This document shows positions 9,918 through 19,061 of a stretch of DNA of 64,000 nt, one piece after another; positions within the stretch are counted from its first letter, which is position 1, and each line of letters begins with the position of its first letter. The position numbers and the translations under genes are program-made. The notes under the pieces were generated by a model, which saw only the letters and a program-made list of their open reading frames with translations, made no database searches and was not told the origin of the DNA. The stretch is taken from contig FR897046.1 in NCBI GenBank assembly GCA_000437235.1, forward strand, positions 76,918-140,917, read 5' to 3'. Source of the stretch: Coprobacillus sp. CAG:826 (GTDB lineage Bacteria > Bacillota_I > Bacilli_A > RFN20 > CAG-826).

Positions 9918-10883
9918 CTACCAAACCGATGTATTCGCCATCTTTTTAGAAATCTTATTTGAGGCGATGACGAAGATTAAACCAACTACACTATTTAATA
10001 ATCCGACCGCAGTTCCATAACCTGGTTCCCGTATTCCTTGGGAATAAATAAAAGTTAATACAACTTCAGAAACCTTGATATTACCCGCGTTCTGTAATAG
10101 TTGTATCTTATCAAAGTTGCTCCCCATAATGCTTCCTAATTGTAAAGTTAGCATAATGAGAATGGTGGGCACTAAAGCCGGTAAAGTAATCGTACGAATT
10201 TGATGCCAACGCGAGGCACCTTCCACTCTTGCCGCTTCATATAGCTGCGGATCAATTGCAGTTAAGGCCGCGGTATAAACAATCGTCGACCAACCAGCGG
10301 TTTGCCAAATACCCGAAATGACTTGAATACTTCTAAACCATTTTTCACTGGATAAGAAGTTTTCTTGGTTCACTTTAAACACACTGACTAAAATATGATT
10401 AATTAAACCTCCTGCGGCGTCCCTGTCAAACACCAAATAAATAATGCCAACTAATGCAGTTGTACTTAAAAAGTGCGGTAAGTAAGAAACCGTTTGGGCC
10501 GTTTTTCTAAAAATTGCATTGCTTAATTCGTTGAACAAAATAGCTAGAATAATGGGAAATGGAAATAAGAAAATTAAAGCTAAAATATTAATTGCTAAAG
10601 TATTCCACACATACGTTAAGCCATCTTGCCTAAAGAATTTGATGAAGTTTTCTAAGCCCACAAATTCTGAACCCGAAAAGCCTTTAATATACTTATAATC
10701 GTAAAAAGCCATGCGTAAATAATATAAAGGCCAATAAGAGAAAACCAAAAACCAAGCAACGACTGGTATCATCATCACAAAGATGCATATATTTCTTTGC
10801 CAGTACGCTTTTTTGGCCATTTTCTTTTCTTCATCGGTCAGTCCTTCATAGGGATGAAACCTCTTTTTTTTCGTTTTCACCAT
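9918..10883 (-). CDS. Carbohydrate ABC transporter permease (LplB/YtcP-partner type)
   Basis: This is a 321-residue membrane protein. Start at the ATG at 10883 is preferred because GGGAGG lies just upstream; an in-frame ATG at 10925 lacks a ribosome site. The cytoplasmic N-terminus (KTKKKRFHPYEGLTDEEKKM) is followed by six likely membrane segments and the EAA loop (YEAARVEGASRWHQ). It is the first gene of the minus-strand operon that runs to the left edge. A candidate promoter (10929-10955) and a catabolite-response-like site (10902-10915) lie immediately upstream. Confidence 0.88.
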   Translation of the reverse strand: MVKTKKKRFHPYEGLTDEEKKMAKKAYWQRNICIFVMMIPVVAWFLVFSYWPLYYLRMAFYDYKYIKGFSGSEFVGLENFIKFFRQDGLTYVWNTLAINILALIFLFPFPIILAILFNELSNAIFRKTAQTVSYLPHFLSTTALVGIIYLVFDRDAAGGLINHILVSVFKVNQENFLSSEKWFRSIQVISGIWQTAGWSTIVYTAALTAIDPQLYEAARVEGASRWHQIRTITLPALVPTILIMLTLQLGSIMGSNFDKIQLLQNAGNIKVSEVVLTFIYSQGIREPGYGTAVGLLNSVVGLIFVIASNKISKKMANTSVW

Positions 10884-10901
10884 AAAGCCTCCCACCACGC
10901 A

Positions 10902-10915
10902 TAAAAGCGTTTTCA
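10902..10915 (-). promoter_or_regulatory. cre-like operator upstream of sugar ABC operon
   Basis: On the minus strand the site reads TGAAAACGCTTTTA, one mismatch from the CcpA consensus TGWNANCGNTNWCA. It lies between the likely promoter and the first permease start, a position used for repression. Other LacI-family regulators bind similar sites, so CcpA is an inference. Confidence 0.5.
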
Positions 10916-10928
10916 TTTCATTCATAAT

Positions 10929-10955
10929 TTTATACTATTTTCGGACTCGATGCAA
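10929..10955 (-). promoter_or_regulatory. Candidate promoter of permease/glycosidase operon
   Basis: The minus strand has TTGCAT (10955-10950) and TATAAA (10934-10929) with a 15-nt spacer, shorter than ideal. The position suits the operon starting at 10883. Confidence 0.4.
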
Positions 10956-10994
10956 CATTATTTTTATGTTTTTCATTTTTTATTGAAAATTATT

Positions 10995-11022
10995 TTTACA
11001 TTCTTTTTTATTATGCTATAAT
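10995..11022 (+). promoter_or_regulatory. Promoter of polysaccharide deacetylase gene
   Basis: TTTACA (10995-11000) and TATAAT (11017-11022) are separated by 16 nt. They are followed by an AGGAGGT ribosome site and the ATG at 11047. Confidence 0.65.
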
Positions 11023-11046
11023 AAAGAAAAATTAGGAGGTATTTTT

Positions 11047-11898
11047 ATGTATAAACACGTTGCATTTTTCTTACTTCTTCCCTTATTATTTGCTTGTTCT
11101 CCTTCATCGCCTACAACATCGAGTAATTCAAATAGTGATACAGCATCTACTATAGTTTTATCCACTTCTTCAAATACACCTTTATCATCAACCTCTACAA
11201 TGGATGAAGACGTATGGGATGTCTCTAACGTTGATGTTTCTCATATCGACCCAGAAAATCGTCTGATTTGCTTAACCTTTGATGATGGACCGATTCCTTA
11301 TTACGAAAATAAAATTCTTGATGTATTTGAAAATTTCAACAAAGAATATGGAAAAGATGGTTTTACCGCTCATGGCACTTTCTTTTATAAAGGAACTAAT
11401 GTAAAAGAAGAAAATAAAGAAACGATGTTGCGTGCGCTAGAAAGTGGATTTCAAATTGGGAATCATACTGAAAATCACGTGCATTTAGAAAATTTGAAAG
11501 CTAGAGAAATTAAAAGCGAAGTAAAAACTGCATTAGACAAATTAAATGATTTACTCGGCATCAATGATGCTTTAGTTCGTTTACCTTTTGGTACTTATAG
11601 CAATACGGTTTTAGAAACTGTCAACTATCCAATGATCAACTGGACGAATGGTTTAGATACTTTGGATTGGAGCGGAAAAACTGCTAGTGAGATTCAAGAA
11701 ACGGTCATGAATCATTTAGGTGATGGTTCCATTGTTTTAATGCATGAAGGCTTTGAGCCCACTATTCAAGCATTAAAAAACTTGCTACCCCTACTCTATG
11801 AGCGTGGATACCAAGTTGTTACAATTAATGAATACGCTAAAGTACGAGGAATCTCTTTAAAAAGACACCAAGTGTATACCACTTTAGCGGAAGATTAA
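11047..11898 (+). CDS. Polysaccharide deacetylase (NodB/CE4) lipoprotein
   Basis: This 283-residue protein has a lipoprotein signal (lipobox LFAC) followed by a Ser/Thr-rich linker to about residue 55. The NodB domain shows the five expected motifs: TFDDGP, the metal-binding HTENH, RLPFGTYSN, the DTLDW region and IVLMHEG. These support a metal-dependent deacetylase acting outside the membrane, for example on peptidoglycan or on acetylated glycans. Its own promoter precedes it, divergent from the sugar transport operon. Its stop overlaps the stop of the convergent alpha-galactosidase gene by 4 nt, with no terminator between. Confidence 0.9.
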   Translation: MYKHVAFFLLLPLLFACSPSSPTTSSNSNSDTASTIVLSTSSNTPLSSTSTMDEDVWDVSNVDVSHIDPENRLICLTFDDGPIPYYENKILDVFENFNKEYGKDGFTAHGTFFYKGTNVKEENKETMLRALESGFQIGNHTENHVHLENLKAREIKSEVKTALDKLNDLLGINDALVRLPFGTYSNTVLETVNYPMINWTNGLDTLDWSGKTASEIQETVMNHLGDGSIVLMHEGFEPTIQALKNLLPLLYERGYQVVTINEYAKVRGISLKRHQVYTTLAED

Positions 11899-14009
11899 TA
11901 CTCTTTGATTTCTAACATTACACTATAAAGTGCATATTCTTCATTTTGATCTTCAATATGAGAGAAAATTTCACTTAAATTAGTGATGCGATTTCCTTTT
12001 AAAACTTGTTCATATGGAATATCTCTTCCTTTTAAGAGATATTCTTTTTTTGTGGAAAGAAGAGGAATCTTTAATTGACCCTTCGGTGAAAGTGTTGAGG
12101 AAGTTATTACCATAAAACCATGTTTTTGCTTTTCATCATAGGTAATAAAACCACCGATTCCATTTTGATAATACGAAGTAAAATATTGCGTTTTAGCGAA
12201 TTGGAAAAGGATGCGATTTTCTTTATAAAAAGCAATTTGCGCTTTGACCTTTTCTTTTTCTTCTTTCGTAAACTTAGTAGGATCAAGTTCATAGCCTAAA
12301 TTACCACCACAAGCAACGTTAAAACGTGTTTCTAAAGAAGATTTTCTTTCGGTAAAGCCATTCGGAGAAGCGGAAACATGTGCCCCCATACTCGCTTGCG
12401 AATAGCCATAACTCGTACCGGTTTGGATACGAATGCGGTCATAAGGATCTGTATTATCACTAGTCCATATTTGAGGCATATAGAATAAAATACCTAGATC
12501 AAAGCGAGAGCCTCCCGCTGCACATCCTTCAATTAAAACATGAGGAAATTCTTCATGAATGGTTTGAAAAATAGAATATAAATTTAAAATATAGCGATGA
12601 AAATATTCGCCAACTGGACAAGAGGTTGAATAAACATCTGAGAAATTACGATTATAATCCCATTTCATATAATCCGCTTTGGTTAAATGAAGGACATTAC
12701 GAATAGAATCAAGCACAAATTCTTTTACTTCTTCATTGGCCAAATCTAACATCATTTGATTACGATGAAGATGAGGTGTACGATGAGGGATTTTCATTGC
12801 GTATTCTGGATGTTCTTTAAATAAATCGCTATCTTCGGAAATCATTTCTGGTTCCATCCAAATACCAAATTTTAATCCAAGTTGATGGATTTCTTTAGCT
12901 AAAGAGGCTAATCCACCCGTTTTTGAAGAATAATCAAACCAGTCACCTAAAGAAGAAGCATCATTATCGCGGTGACCAAACCAGCCATCATCTAACACAA
13001 AAAGTTCAATGCCTAATTCTTTAGCGGTCTTTGCCATTTCTAAGATTTTATCTTTGGTAAAATCAAAATAAGTACCTTCCCAGTTATTCATTAAAATGGG
13101 TCTAGGTGCATTTTCATATTCTTTGTACACGATATGCTTTTGTACAAAAGTATGATGCGTTGAAATGAGTTCACTTTCATTTTTAGCAAAAGTTAAAATC
13201 GCTTCTGGCGATAAAAATTCTTCATCCTTTTTTACTTCATAAGAAAGCATGAAATCATTCATTCCTGTTAAAATACGACCCCGTTGATAGTCGTCTAATT
13301 CGATGGTTGTTAAATGATTAGAAGAATATATGAGATTAACACTATAAAAACCTTCATTTGTTTCCACTATCGTAAGCGGATGATGTAAAGCAGAAGAAGA
13401 GCCCGTACGGGATTGATTTTTAAATACACCACAGGTTAAAAGACTTTCATGGCGCGATCTTTCTCTTGCCCATTCACCATCAAAAGTATAGATTTTAAAA
13501 CTTTCCGCGTGTAAATCTAATTCTAAAGAAGATAAACGATGAATGAAAATAGATGCGTCATGATGATTGATTAATCGAGAAAACGAAGAAATGACATCCA
13601 CATCTTTAAAAGTCGCATAATAGATTTCTAATTGCATTTGATTGATTTGATCTTCAAAATCAAAACAAATGATACTTTCTTTATTTCTTGAAAATGGTAA
13701 AGGTGAATCAAATTTCACTTCTTTTAAAATGCGATAGCCTTTAAAAACGAAATTTGAAATCTCATTATGATTTCCATTCGCGATTTCACAATACGCTTCG
13801 CGGTAATCTTCTCCTCCAAATTGAGAAAACATATAATTTCTTAAATCAACACCCGTACGATTCATCGTCCCTTTATAAGCAGACCAATCTGTGGATAATG
13901 ATTTTTTCTTTCCATAATAAAGCAATTCAGGAATTTCTCCTTCTATATTCCACACCATCATATGATGTGGGGTTAAAAGAAAAATATAAGGTTCTTTTCT
14001 ACTTATCAT
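11895..14009 (-). CDS. Alpha-galactosidase, GH36
   Basis: This is a 704-residue cytoplasmic enzyme, close to the usual GH36 length. The family signatures are visible: LFVLDDGWFGHRDND near residue 341, YMKWDYN near residue 451 holding the likely nucleophile Asp, EGCAAGGSRFD, and WTSDNTDPYDR near residue 518 holding the likely acid/base Asp. It would release terminal alpha-galactose from melibiose/raffinose-type or galactomannan oligosaccharides. The start at 14009 has an AAAGGAG ribosome site. It is the last gene of the operon beginning with the GH13 gene at 18651. Confidence 0.93.
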   Translation of the reverse strand: MISRKEPYIFLLTPHHMMVWNIEGEIPELLYYGKKKSLSTDWSAYKGTMNRTGVDLRNYMFSQFGGEDYREAYCEIANGNHNEISNFVFKGYRILKEVKFDSPLPFSRNKESIICFDFEDQINQMQLEIYYATFKDVDVISSFSRLINHHDASIFIHRLSSLELDLHAESFKIYTFDGEWARERSRHESLLTCGVFKNQSRTGSSSALHHPLTIVETNEGFYSVNLIYSSNHLTTIELDDYQRGRILTGMNDFMLSYEVKKDEEFLSPEAILTFAKNESELISTHHTFVQKHIVYKEYENAPRPILMNNWEGTYFDFTKDKILEMAKTAKELGIELFVLDDGWFGHRDNDASSLGDWFDYSSKTGGLASLAKEIHQLGLKFGIWMEPEMISEDSDLFKEHPEYAMKIPHRTPHLHRNQMMLDLANEEVKEFVLDSIRNVLHLTKADYMKWDYNRNFSDVYSTSCPVGEYFHRYILNLYSIFQTIHEEFPHVLIEGCAAGGSRFDLGILFYMPQIWTSDNTDPYDRIRIQTGTSYGYSQASMGAHVSASPNGFTERKSSLETRFNVACGGNLGYELDPTKFTKEEKEKVKAQIAFYKENRILFQFAKTQYFTSYYQNGIGGFITYDEKQKHGFMVITSSTLSPKGQLKIPLLSTKKEYLLKGRDIPYEQVLKGNRITNLSEIFSHIEDQNEEYALYSVMLEIKEY

Positions 14010-14022
14010 AAATAACGCTCCT

Positions 14023-14961
14023 TTAAAAATGAATAATTTCTGTCATCAGTTTTAGAGTTTTTAAACTCTTTTCTCTAGGCCAACTATAAGACTCAATATT
14101 ACCCTTTTGAATTTGAGAAATGCTTTCCATAATTTCATATTCAAACCCGGTAATTTGGGGTGAAACATCGACTTGTTTGATTAAAGTTTCTCCTTGATAA
14201 AGTTCTAATGTTTTAGGGCATTCTAGAGGTGATACTTTTAAACGATAATTCTCATTTTGGATTTCTAAATAAGAAACACGGTCAAATGTTGCATCAATAT
14301 CCATTTTAGCGATGAAGTTTGGATATTCTAAAGAGATACTTTCTTTTTCATCTACTCCGTTTTCATTCATAACGAGTTCATCGATTGTCATTTTTTTATA
14401 ATCAAAGCCACAAGTTAAAAGCGTCATAGCTATTGGATAAATACCTAAATCAAAAAGCGCTCCACCACCTAATGATTTTTCTTTTACTCTTTCTTTATAA
14501 AGCGTGTTCACTTTAAATATTGCATAAGAAGATGTGATAGTAGAAAAGAAATCTTTTAGATAGGTTTGAATTACCAGTAAAGAGGGCATATACGCTGTCC
14601 ATAGCGCCTCAGAAAGATATAAATGCTTTTCTTTCGCTAAAGAATATAACTCTTCTGCCTCTTTTAAACGTAAAGTAATGGGTTTTTCTAATAAGACGTG
14701 CTTTCCTTTATGAAGACACATTTTTGCTTGTTCATAATGACAAGAATTAACGGTTGCAATGTAAATCAGTTCAATTTCTGGATTATCTAACATTTCTCCA
14801 TAGCTTCCATAAGCACCTGAAAAATGATATTTGTCTTGAAATTCTTGCGCTTTCTTTATGTCTCGAGAAGCAATATAAGCTTCACCATTAAGCCCCAATT
14901 TTAAAAGCGTATCTCCCATTTTTTGGGCTATACGGCCACAGCCTAAAATACCTATTTTCAT
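14023..14961 (-). CDS. Gfo/Idh/MocA-family NAD(P)-dependent oxidoreductase
   Basis: The protein has 312 residues from the ATG at 14961, just 1 nt after the stop of the membrane-protein gene, with GAGGTGA as ribosome site. A start at 14997 would overlap and is less likely. The N-terminus KIGILGCGRIAQKM is the dinucleotide-binding motif. EKPITL, with its Lys, and the following alpha/beta domain are typical of the family. Members oxidise or reduce sugars, inositols and related dihydrodiols in the cytoplasm. The exact substrate cannot be read here. Its place between glycosidase genes points to a sugar. Confidence 0.87.
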   Translation of the reverse strand: MKIGILGCGRIAQKMGDTLLKLGLNGEAYIASRDIKKAQEFQDKYHFSGAYGSYGEMLDNPEIELIYIATVNSCHYEQAKMCLHKGKHVLLEKPITLRLKEAEELYSLAKEKHLYLSEALWTAYMPSLLVIQTYLKDFFSTITSSYAIFKVNTLYKERVKEKSLGGGALFDLGIYPIAMTLLTCGFDYKKMTIDELVMNENGVDEKESISLEYPNFIAKMDIDATFDRVSYLEIQNENYRLKVSPLECPKTLELYQGETLIKQVDVSPQITGFEYEIMESISQIQKGNIESYSWPREKSLKTLKLMTEIIHF

Positions 14962-14962
14962 A

Positions 14963-15775
14963 TTATTCACCTCGCGATAAACCCCGATGATATTCATCAG
15001 GTTGATGTTCTTTATGAATCACTTCATCAAATATATATTGATACCACTCTACGATGACTAAAGTGGCTAAACCAAAATAGAAAAGGAATAGAATGGCTAG
15101 GATTACAACTTTAACTACCCGAGAAAAGAATAAAAGCGAAAAGATTGGTAAAATGGTAAGAAGAACAATAATGAGTGTGCTGATTGGCCTTTTAAACGAT
15201 AGAATAAAGGCGTTTTTTAAAATATCTTTTATCTTCATTTGATATTTTACTTGTTGAGCACTCGCACAAGTAATGACTAATAGCATAAAGGCGAAGATAA
15301 CAAGCGAAAAGAATTTCATAAACACATACAAAAAGCCAGTATTTTCTTGGTAAAAGAAGAAAAAATTAAAAATCACAATATAGGCTAAAAAGCCTAAAAT
15401 CGTATAAAACAAGAAGAATTTTAAGCCATTTTCTTTTATGCCGATCCAATAATTTCTCGTATTACAAGGTTGATCGGAGGTCATACGCATCATCATGGTA
15501 TAACTTCCGCTTAACCCCACACCAATTACACCGGTTAAAGGGGCAATCCCTAAACCATAAACGCCACCAAATAACATTAAGCTAGCTTTTGTAGCTTCTT
15601 CATTATTTAATAGTGCAGTCCATTGATAAGCAAAAAAGAAGAGATAAATCAAAAATGGCACAGCAAAAAGGAAGGTCATGTAACTCATAAAAGAAACATT
15701 TCCAAAGTAATATTTTAAAATATAACCGATTTGTTCTTTTCTTGTACTAGGTAATCTTCCTTCACCATTTGCCAT
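14963..15775 (-). CDS. YesL/DUF624-like integral membrane protein
   Basis: The 270-residue protein has about six hydrophobic segments. I match it to the YesL-type family by its context among sugar genes and by motifs such as GVGLSGSYTMMMR and YWIGIKENGLKFF. Those motifs recur in the protein at 59352-60221 (GLSGAYTLI, FFLGIKENVKKF), and both end with a YHRGL/YRKGL motif. YesL-like proteins are often found beside carbohydrate ABC systems, but their role is not established. The gene lies between the GH1 and oxidoreductase genes with gaps of a few nt. Confidence 0.6.
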   Translation of the reverse strand: MANGEGRLPSTRKEQIGYILKYYFGNVSFMSYMTFLFAVPFLIYLFFFAYQWTALLNNEEATKASLMLFGGVYGLGIAPLTGVIGVGLSGSYTMMMRMTSDQPCNTRNYWIGIKENGLKFFLFYTILGFLAYIVIFNFFFFYQENTGFLYVFMKFFSLVIFAFMLLVITCASAQQVKYQMKIKDILKNAFILSFKRPISTLIIVLLTILPIFSLLFFSRVVKVVILAILFLFYFGLATLVIVEWYQYIFDEVIHKEHQPDEYHRGLSRGE

Positions 15776-15778
15776 TTT

Positions 15779-17122
15779 TTAGCACCCTCTTTTTGATGTT
15801 TGAATGATTGTTTGATAATCGTAAAAAGAATCTTTTTTAATTCTTTTTTGATGATGAGCATAATCTGTATAAATCAAGCCAAAGCGCGGTTGATATCCTC
15901 TTTCCCATTCAAAGTTATCGAGTAAACTCCAATGGAAATATCCGCGAATATCAACACCTTCATGATACGCTTTTTCTAACCATGATAAATAAGAATGTAG
16001 GCATTTACACCTCATTTGATCATGAACATGTCCATCTTCAACTTTAGCATAATCTGCACATCCACTTTCAGTAATAATAATGGGTTTCTGATAGCGGTAA
16101 TATAAAAATTTTGCACTAAAATACATGACCTCTTCTAAAATACTCCAACCATTATCCATTGCTTTACGGTCCGAAGGATTTTCAATGATTATTCTATCAT
16201 TCTCTTTTTTAATATAATATCCTGAATATAGATTAACCCCACAGAAGTCGATTTTTTGAGAAATTAATTCCATATCTTCTTTGGTTATCATAGGCATATT
16301 TTCTTTATATAATGATTCATAACGTTTTGGGTATTTTCCTAAGAAAATGGGATCATACCAAATAGCGACGCCATCTCCTAAACGATTTTCATCTAAATCA
16401 AAATATTGCTCATAAGCCGCTTTTAGATTTTCTTCAGTTACCGGATGAGGTACGGGAACCCAACCACAGGCGGAAAAACCAATATTTGAATCTTTTACCT
16501 GTTCTCTAATCACTTTCACTGCTCGACCATGAGCAAGTAAGATATGATGAACCGCTAATAAGCGGTCTTTGACACTTAGTTTTTTTCCTGGCGCCATGAC
16601 CCCAACACCTAAACCATTATAAATACAATTTTCCGGTTCATTAATGGTAATAAAGTCATGTACTCTATCTCCAAAATATTGACAAATAACTTTTGTATAT
16701 TCTTCAAACCAAAGAGGAAAATCAGGATGTATAAAACCGCCTTTATCTTCTAAACATTGAGGTAAATCCCAGTGATAAAGCGTCATAAAAGGACGGATAT
16801 GATTTTCTAAAAGTAAATCAATCAATTTTGAATAAAAAACGATCCCTTTTTCATTTACTTTCCCCGTCCCATTCGGTAAAATTCTTGACCAACTCACGGA
16901 AAAGCGGTATACATCTACACCTAATTCTTTCATCAGCTTAACATCTTCTTTAAAACGATGATAATGATCACATGCAATATCTCCGTTTTGATTGCGATAG
17001 GTATTTCCTTTTTGGTGAGTAAAAGTATCCCAAATGGAAAGAGACTTTCCATCTTCTAAAATTGCGCCTTCAATTTGATAACTGGCGGTAGCAACACCCC
17101 ATAAAAAATCACGTTCAAACAT
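15779..17122 (-). CDS. GH1 beta-glucosidase-type glycosidase
   Basis: The protein has 447 residues from the ATG at 17122 (AAGGAG upstream); a start at 17146 would overlap the GH13 gene. It begins with the classic FLWGVATASYQIEGA. TINEPEN near residue 161 gives the acid/base Glu. IITESGC near residue 352 gives the nucleophile Glu, with Ser where most members have Asn (ITENG). No signal peptide is present. Activities in the family include beta-glucosidase, beta-galactosidase and 6-phospho versions. No phosphotransferase genes are nearby, so a non-phosphorylated substrate is favoured. Confidence 0.92.
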   Translation of the reverse strand: MFERDFLWGVATASYQIEGAILEDGKSLSIWDTFTHQKGNTYRNQNGDIACDHYHRFKEDVKLMKELGVDVYRFSVSWSRILPNGTGKVNEKGIVFYSKLIDLLLENHIRPFMTLYHWDLPQCLEDKGGFIHPDFPLWFEEYTKVICQYFGDRVHDFITINEPENCIYNGLGVGVMAPGKKLSVKDRLLAVHHILLAHGRAVKVIREQVKDSNIGFSACGWVPVPHPVTEENLKAAYEQYFDLDENRLGDGVAIWYDPIFLGKYPKRYESLYKENMPMITKEDMELISQKIDFCGVNLYSGYYIKKENDRIIIENPSDRKAMDNGWSILEEVMYFSAKFLYYRYQKPIIITESGCADYAKVEDGHVHDQMRCKCLHSYLSWLEKAYHEGVDIRGYFHWSLLDNFEWERGYQPRFGLIYTDYAHHQKRIKKDSFYDYQTIIQTSKRGC

Positions 17123-17124
17123 AC

Positions 17125-18651
17125 TTATCTCCTTAAGATGCAGCACGTTTTTGCACCTATTACAATGTTCATTTTATCATACTCCATTTCTCCATCACAC
17201 CAAATTAGTTCATGTTCCTCGTGAAGTGCTAAAGAGATGGCTTCTTTTTTTGGATTGACAATAATCAAATCTTGATTTCGATAATACGCTAATAAACGAG
17301 GATGGTTGGTTTCAAAATAAGTAATATGATTACCTAATAGATTTTCATCATTTTTTCTCATTTCAATCATTTGACGAACAAAATGAAGTAAAGAATTTTC
17401 TTCTTGCTCTTCTTTTTCTACACTTGTTTTACCATCAATCGGTAAAAATGGTTCTACTGTGCTTATCGGTGAGAAACCTTGGTTCTCATTCATGTTCCAC
17501 GCCATTGGGGTTCTAGAACCTGTTCTTGCATATCCACATTCTTTAGAAGGAATGTCTTTTTGGTAGCGCATACCAATTTCATCTCCATAATAAATAAAAG
17601 GAACGCCGGGTAAAGTTAAAACGATAAAGAAGAAGAGTTTTAATTCTCTTCCTTTTAAATAAGCTGTTGGACGCATTGTATCATGATTACAAGTAATAAA
17701 ACTTAAATAACCTTTATCTTGGTTATCTACTATCATTTGTATTGTCTTTTTAAAATCTTCTCTGATATCTAACGTACTATCCGAATTTAAGAAAGAAAGT
17801 ACTTGAGGCTCAAATTCTTCTTTTCTCGCTAAATCATTATAAAAATTATGCGCGCGGTCTAAAACAAAATCACAGTCAAATCCTGCTTCTAAGGATTGAT
17901 AAGGGTTGTTCCATTCGGAGACAAACATGATATCTGGATATTCTTTTTTTATCGTTGAAATCATATATTTCCATATTTCTATCGTTGCTTCTTTATTCTC
18001 ATCATTTTTTACTAAAGAGTCCGCTAAATCAACCCGAAAACCATCGACACCTCTTTGTAGCCAAAAGCGCATGACGGATAATAAGAATTCTTGTGTTTTT
18101 ATCGGTTCTTCATCTAAATAGGACATTTGCCAGTCATGGGTAATATGGTTAAAGCCATAATTTAAAGCCGGTTGTGTAGAAAAAAAGTTAACCATATATG
18201 CGCCAAAGCGGTCATATCTTCCATTTAAAAATTTATATTCACTAGGACAATCCCAAGGATCTTTCGTCCAAATGAAGCGGTCCGAATATTCATTTCTTTC
18301 TGGCATAGCACTTTTGATAAACATCGGATTTTCTTCACTTGTATGTCCCGCGACCAAATCAACGATGAGATGAAGATTGCGTTGATGACATTCTTGAACG
18401 AATTCATCAAAATCATTTTCAGTTCCAAACCGAGAGGAACACTTAAAGAAGTCACGAACATCATAACCACCATCTTTAAAAGGAGAATCATAATGTGGGT
18501 TTAACCAAATGGCATTTACCCCTAAACTTTGAACATAATCGAGTTTAGAAATAATTCCTTTTAAATCTCCATAACCATCATTATTACTATCTTTGAAAGA
18601 ATTTGGGTAAATTTCATAGAAAATTGCATTTTTTAACCAAGAGCACTTCAT
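17125..18651 (-). CDS. GH13 alpha-glucosidase (oligo-1,6-glucosidase-like)
   Basis: This 508-residue cytoplasmic enzyme has all four GH13 regions: DLVAGHTS near residue 99, GFRVDLADSL near 207 (nucleophile Asp), VSEWNNP near 242 (acid Glu) and TCNHDT near 321. The late motif RTPMAWN...NQGFS matches oligo-1,6-glucosidases and related exo-glucosidases. Region I has AGHT where VNHT is usual. It is the first gene of a five-gene operon; the next gene (GH1) starts 2 nt after its stop. The start has GGGAGG upstream. Alternative activities are trehalose-6-phosphate hydrolase-like or sucrose-type enzymes. Confidence 0.9.
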   Translation of the reverse strand: MKCSWLKNAIFYEIYPNSFKDSNNDGYGDLKGIISKLDYVQSLGVNAIWLNPHYDSPFKDGGYDVRDFFKCSSRFGTENDFDEFVQECHQRNLHLIVDLVAGHTSEENPMFIKSAMPERNEYSDRFIWTKDPWDCPSEYKFLNGRYDRFGAYMVNFFSTQPALNYGFNHITHDWQMSYLDEEPIKTQEFLLSVMRFWLQRGVDGFRVDLADSLVKNDENKEATIEIWKYMISTIKKEYPDIMFVSEWNNPYQSLEAGFDCDFVLDRAHNFYNDLARKEEFEPQVLSFLNSDSTLDIREDFKKTIQMIVDNQDKGYLSFITCNHDTMRPTAYLKGRELKLFFFIVLTLPGVPFIYYGDEIGMRYQKDIPSKECGYARTGSRTPMAWNMNENQGFSPISTVEPFLPIDGKTSVEKEEQEENSLLHFVRQMIEMRKNDENLLGNHITYFETNHPRLLAYYRNQDLIIVNPKKEAISLALHEEHELIWCDGEMEYDKMNIVIGAKTCCILRR

Positions 18652-18807
18652 TCTTTTTTCCTCCCAATTTCACCTTTTATTTTAAACTAGTTAAATCAAA
18701 TAATAAAGAAAAAATTTTTTATTATTTTTCATTATTTGTAAACATTATTTTCATTTGGCGCTTTTTAGTTTTGTTCTATTTCTTTTAATCTAGGTTAGGT
18801 GGTAGAA
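18652..18807. other. AT-rich intergenic region between divergent genes
   Basis: It must hold the promoter of the GH13-led operon. On the minus strand there is TTTACA near 18740 but no clear -10 at the right distance. I see no gene in it. Confidence 0.4.
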
Positions 18808-18836
18808 TGGACAAAGCGAGTCCTGAATGGTATAAT
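18808..18836 (+). promoter_or_regulatory. Strong promoter of the TIR-domain gene
   Basis: TGGACA (18808-18813) and TATAAT (18831-18836) are separated by an ideal 17 nt. Transcription would start near 18843, giving a leader of about 220 nt before the TIR gene. Confidence 0.65.
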
Positions 18837-18842
18837 GTTAAC

Positions 18843-19061
18843 ATATGATTAGATTTTTGATGTATGAATAACACTTGTTCAATCATTATTTCTTTCAAAT
18901 CTTATTATTTAAATTTGATATGACCAAAAATTTGATACTTACTATTTCATATTTAGATTACCTAATTTAAATTCAAATGGCTATCACTGCTTTCCATAAT
19001 GATATTTAAATATCGTGTGAACTTTAAATTAGAATTGCAACCGATTAAAGGAGGTACAATA
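18843..19061 (+). promoter_or_regulatory. Long structured leader of TIR gene with palindrome and repeats
   Basis: The stretch holds a direct repeat AAATTTGATA (18911-18920 and 18928-18937). It also holds a perfect 10-bp inverted pair, CTAATTTAAA (18962-18971) and TTTAAATTAG (19023-19032), and a perfect 14-bp palindrome GATATTTAAATATC (19001-19014) between its arms. No convincing coding frame is present. It may be an RNA fold or a repressor site. Confidence 0.45.
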
